This document shows positions 6,901-7,441 of a stretch of DNA of 7,441 nucleotides, piece by piece. Under the pieces are notes generated by a model. The model was not told the DNA's origin. It searched no databases and saw nothing but the letters and a program-made list of their open reading frames with translations. The stretch is taken from contig CAILTC010000603.1 of the NCBI GenBank assembly GCA_903837025.1, forward strand, positions 1 to 7,441. Reading direction: 5' to 3'. Origin of the DNA: an uncultured Bacteroidota bacterium. Lineage in GTDB: Bacteria > Bacteroidota > Bacteroidia > Flavobacteriales > Flavobacteriaceae. Each line of letters starts with the position of its first letter. Position 1 is the first letter of the stretch. The translations under genes and the position numbers were made by a program.

Positions 6901-7441
6901 TTGATGGCATTAGAACAATTTTTACTAACGCTAGCAGGTGTAATAGAAAAAAAAATTATAACAAATGAAGAAGAACCCTATATGGTCGTTTGGGACGCTG
7001 CTTTTGAAAAGCTCCTGAAAGAAAGCAATAATGTTATGGGATCGGCTGTACTGATGAGCCTAGCTATAGCTTACTCTGAACTGGGAGCAGAAAAAGTATT
7101 ACCGCTTTTACGCTGTAAAGAAATATATAATTGGGATATTATACGTGCTGTAAGGGAATCATCTGCTTTAAGTCCAATAGGAACTAGTCGGAATGCTATA
7201 GAACATCAAAAGTTATTGTATAAATTCCAGAAGTTAGATCACCGAAAAAAGCTTATCCGGGATTTCGTGCTGAATTTAAGTCAGGGAAGACTGGCTCCTG
7301 AAATCCATAAAATAATAGATGAGTTGTATAATGATCCAAAAGGAGATGATCAATGGAGACTTACAGTAACAAACATGGATTTGAGGAAATATGTACCTAC
7401 AAAAAAGGTTGCCGAAGGATATATTTTTGAAGCTGTTGTAG
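3985..7441 (+). CDS. Trypsin-like protease fused to STAND NTPase, AVAST (Avs1)-like sensor-effector (3' end outside window)
   Basis: The frame is open from ATG 3985 to the window edge: 1152 codons with no stop by hand translation. Residues 1 to about 205 are a trypsin-like serine protease: H39 in LTARHCLAD, D85 in TEDIGLIIIP, and nucleophile S172 in EGYSGSPV, with no signal peptide, so it acts in the cytoplasm. After a helical linker (about 225-255), a P-loop NTPase has Walker A GKPGVGKS (281-288), Walker B ILLIDSIE (346-353) and a sensor-like VMTCRSY (380-386). A winged-helix-like region includes SHDIFEDWALERHI (540-553), resembling the histidine-containing motif of STAND/AP-ATPases. The remainder, from about 560, is largely helical without obvious repeats, and is the probable sensor. 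STAND proteins bind a ligand, oligomerise with ATP and switch on the N-terminal effector, here proteolysis. Coupling to the MBL gene supports a two-gene defence operon. In the Avs1 systems I recall, protease and STAND are separate proteins, so this may be a fused variant. Defence function is inference. Confidence 0.86.
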   Translation, partial: MSTIHDYIIRISTSEGYGGGFIFSPTSDSSLTYILTARHCLADNEDNPLKKEDILIEFLISGEWQSYTLKETDIILLGGNFKTEDIGLIIIPSSIVPASIDLKSAPSLSAHPANSLCPEITGFPKAVLNERKRTLYRLNIVEDRDYENEIQIEVADAITGHYNSDNLVEGYSGSPVLLKTKTADCVCGIFRSYEQTTKRILAIDLHLINNLLENYGNDTLPLQTIETNQHIINAIKRLDTNSERVLKRIRNKVGTVNLERSALTSELIQTIFDSKFTIVSGKPGVGKSAIVKMALHQLGENRSVIALQGEQLDKKSLVEIFRQDPFEFVPELESVLDSNYYTTDKILLIDSIEKLLETKNADTILDFFELVNKREDIKIVMTCRSYAVESLKIRFLRQFPVFGDFNIPVLSAQELKEVEATYPDLQPLLAKQSLFKLLEIPFNLDLAANLANRTFMEDVDSEMAFRKIMWDYVIENRISEADVSIKKLRGEVFMLIAIERTVGMSTYAFIDTQHDTIIEELFRDGIIDKEPKTGKGYAASHDIFEDWALERHIEENFQRYAIAEGRYDNFYTTLDTTPGIRRAFRIWFSEKMQIVDPQANNLLTSTLLEKEVDNYWKDEILVAVMQSSYSKIFLEENKAFLFSDNFKYFERAIFVLKVACQKLDLTYLNFFTPEKKTMFYHNVNLIPFGDGWCNMINFINENISSLENEFPVIINMILQWKKGINDQTLPQESKKVGLILLAYFKSFETNDKDYDHYSRIDSSLEDCLRLMFWLSKELLEEVKTLITQAFKNKPASENYRLKKLYSTIIKFVISGDESKIICNQYPELVIEILEEKWFYYPPSEEEIKKREKEHPFAFTGIHENRENSFGIKSKSDFRYFPASPYQTPIQHLLVKKPLQTLDFIVKFLNHCTIAYLQSTYDTESNYLIAPSDRTEFELRFADGTITTQHASATLWIMYRGTYIAVPDLIESVLMALEQFLLTLAGVIEKKIITNEEEPYMVVWDAAFEKLLKESNNVMGSAVLMSLAIAYSELGAEKVLPLLRCKEIYNWDIIRAVRESSALSPIGTSRNAIEHQKLLYKFQKLDHRKKLIRDFVLNLSQGRLAPEIHKIIDELYNDPKGDDQWRLTVTNMDLRKYVPTKKVAEGYIFEAVV

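Overview
The window is AT-rich and looks like a defence-gene cluster from a member of the Bacteroidota, probably a flavobacterium or relative. Three things point there. The start codons lack Shine-Dalgarno sequences and are preceded by A-rich DNA. One candidate promoter fits the TTG-N17-TAnnTTTG pattern described for Flavobacterium. The proteins have the character of that phylum. The taxonomic call is inference from sequence style; no search was run.

Left arm (about 1-1960, minus strand). A type IV toxin-antitoxin pair is encoded by abiEi (antitoxin and repressor) and abiEii (nucleotidyltransferase toxin), which overlap by 4 bases. Downstream, 39 bases after abiEii, begins the first 46 codons of hsdM, the methyltransferase subunit of a type I restriction-modification system, which leaves the window at base 1. 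The antitoxin most likely starts at an ATG at 1824, not at the upstream in-frame TTG at 1863. In front of it are two near-identical 17-bp operator palindromes, spaced 83 bp apart. They are the cores of a 59-bp imperfect tandem repeat whose outer copy carries a decayed abiEi start codon.

Middle (about 1958-2489). There is no convincing gene here. The stretch holds several inverted repeats, including a perfect 9-bp-stem hairpin, and a candidate promoter for the next gene. A small XRE-type helix-turn-helix regulator gene (2490-2878) follows. It is broken by a one-base loss exactly between the two helices of its DNA-binding motif, and ends in a strong intrinsic terminator.

Right arm (2945-7441, plus strand). 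A two-gene operon, overlapping by ATGA, encodes an MBL-fold (ComEC-type) metallohydrolase and a giant protein. The giant protein has an N-terminal trypsin-like serine protease, a STAND-type P-loop NTPase with Walker A and B, a winged-helix-like segment, and a long helical C-terminal region that is still open at the window edge (1152 codons seen). MBL, trypsin and STAND modules together match, from memory, the gene content of type I AVAST (Avs1) antiphage systems, but here the protease and the STAND core are one chain. The likely logic is that the C-terminal region senses a phage component, the NTPase oligomerises, and the protease (with the MBL enzyme) acts as effector.

Taken together, restriction-modification, AbiE and an AVAST-like system lie side by side with a dead regulator between them, a typical accessory defence island.
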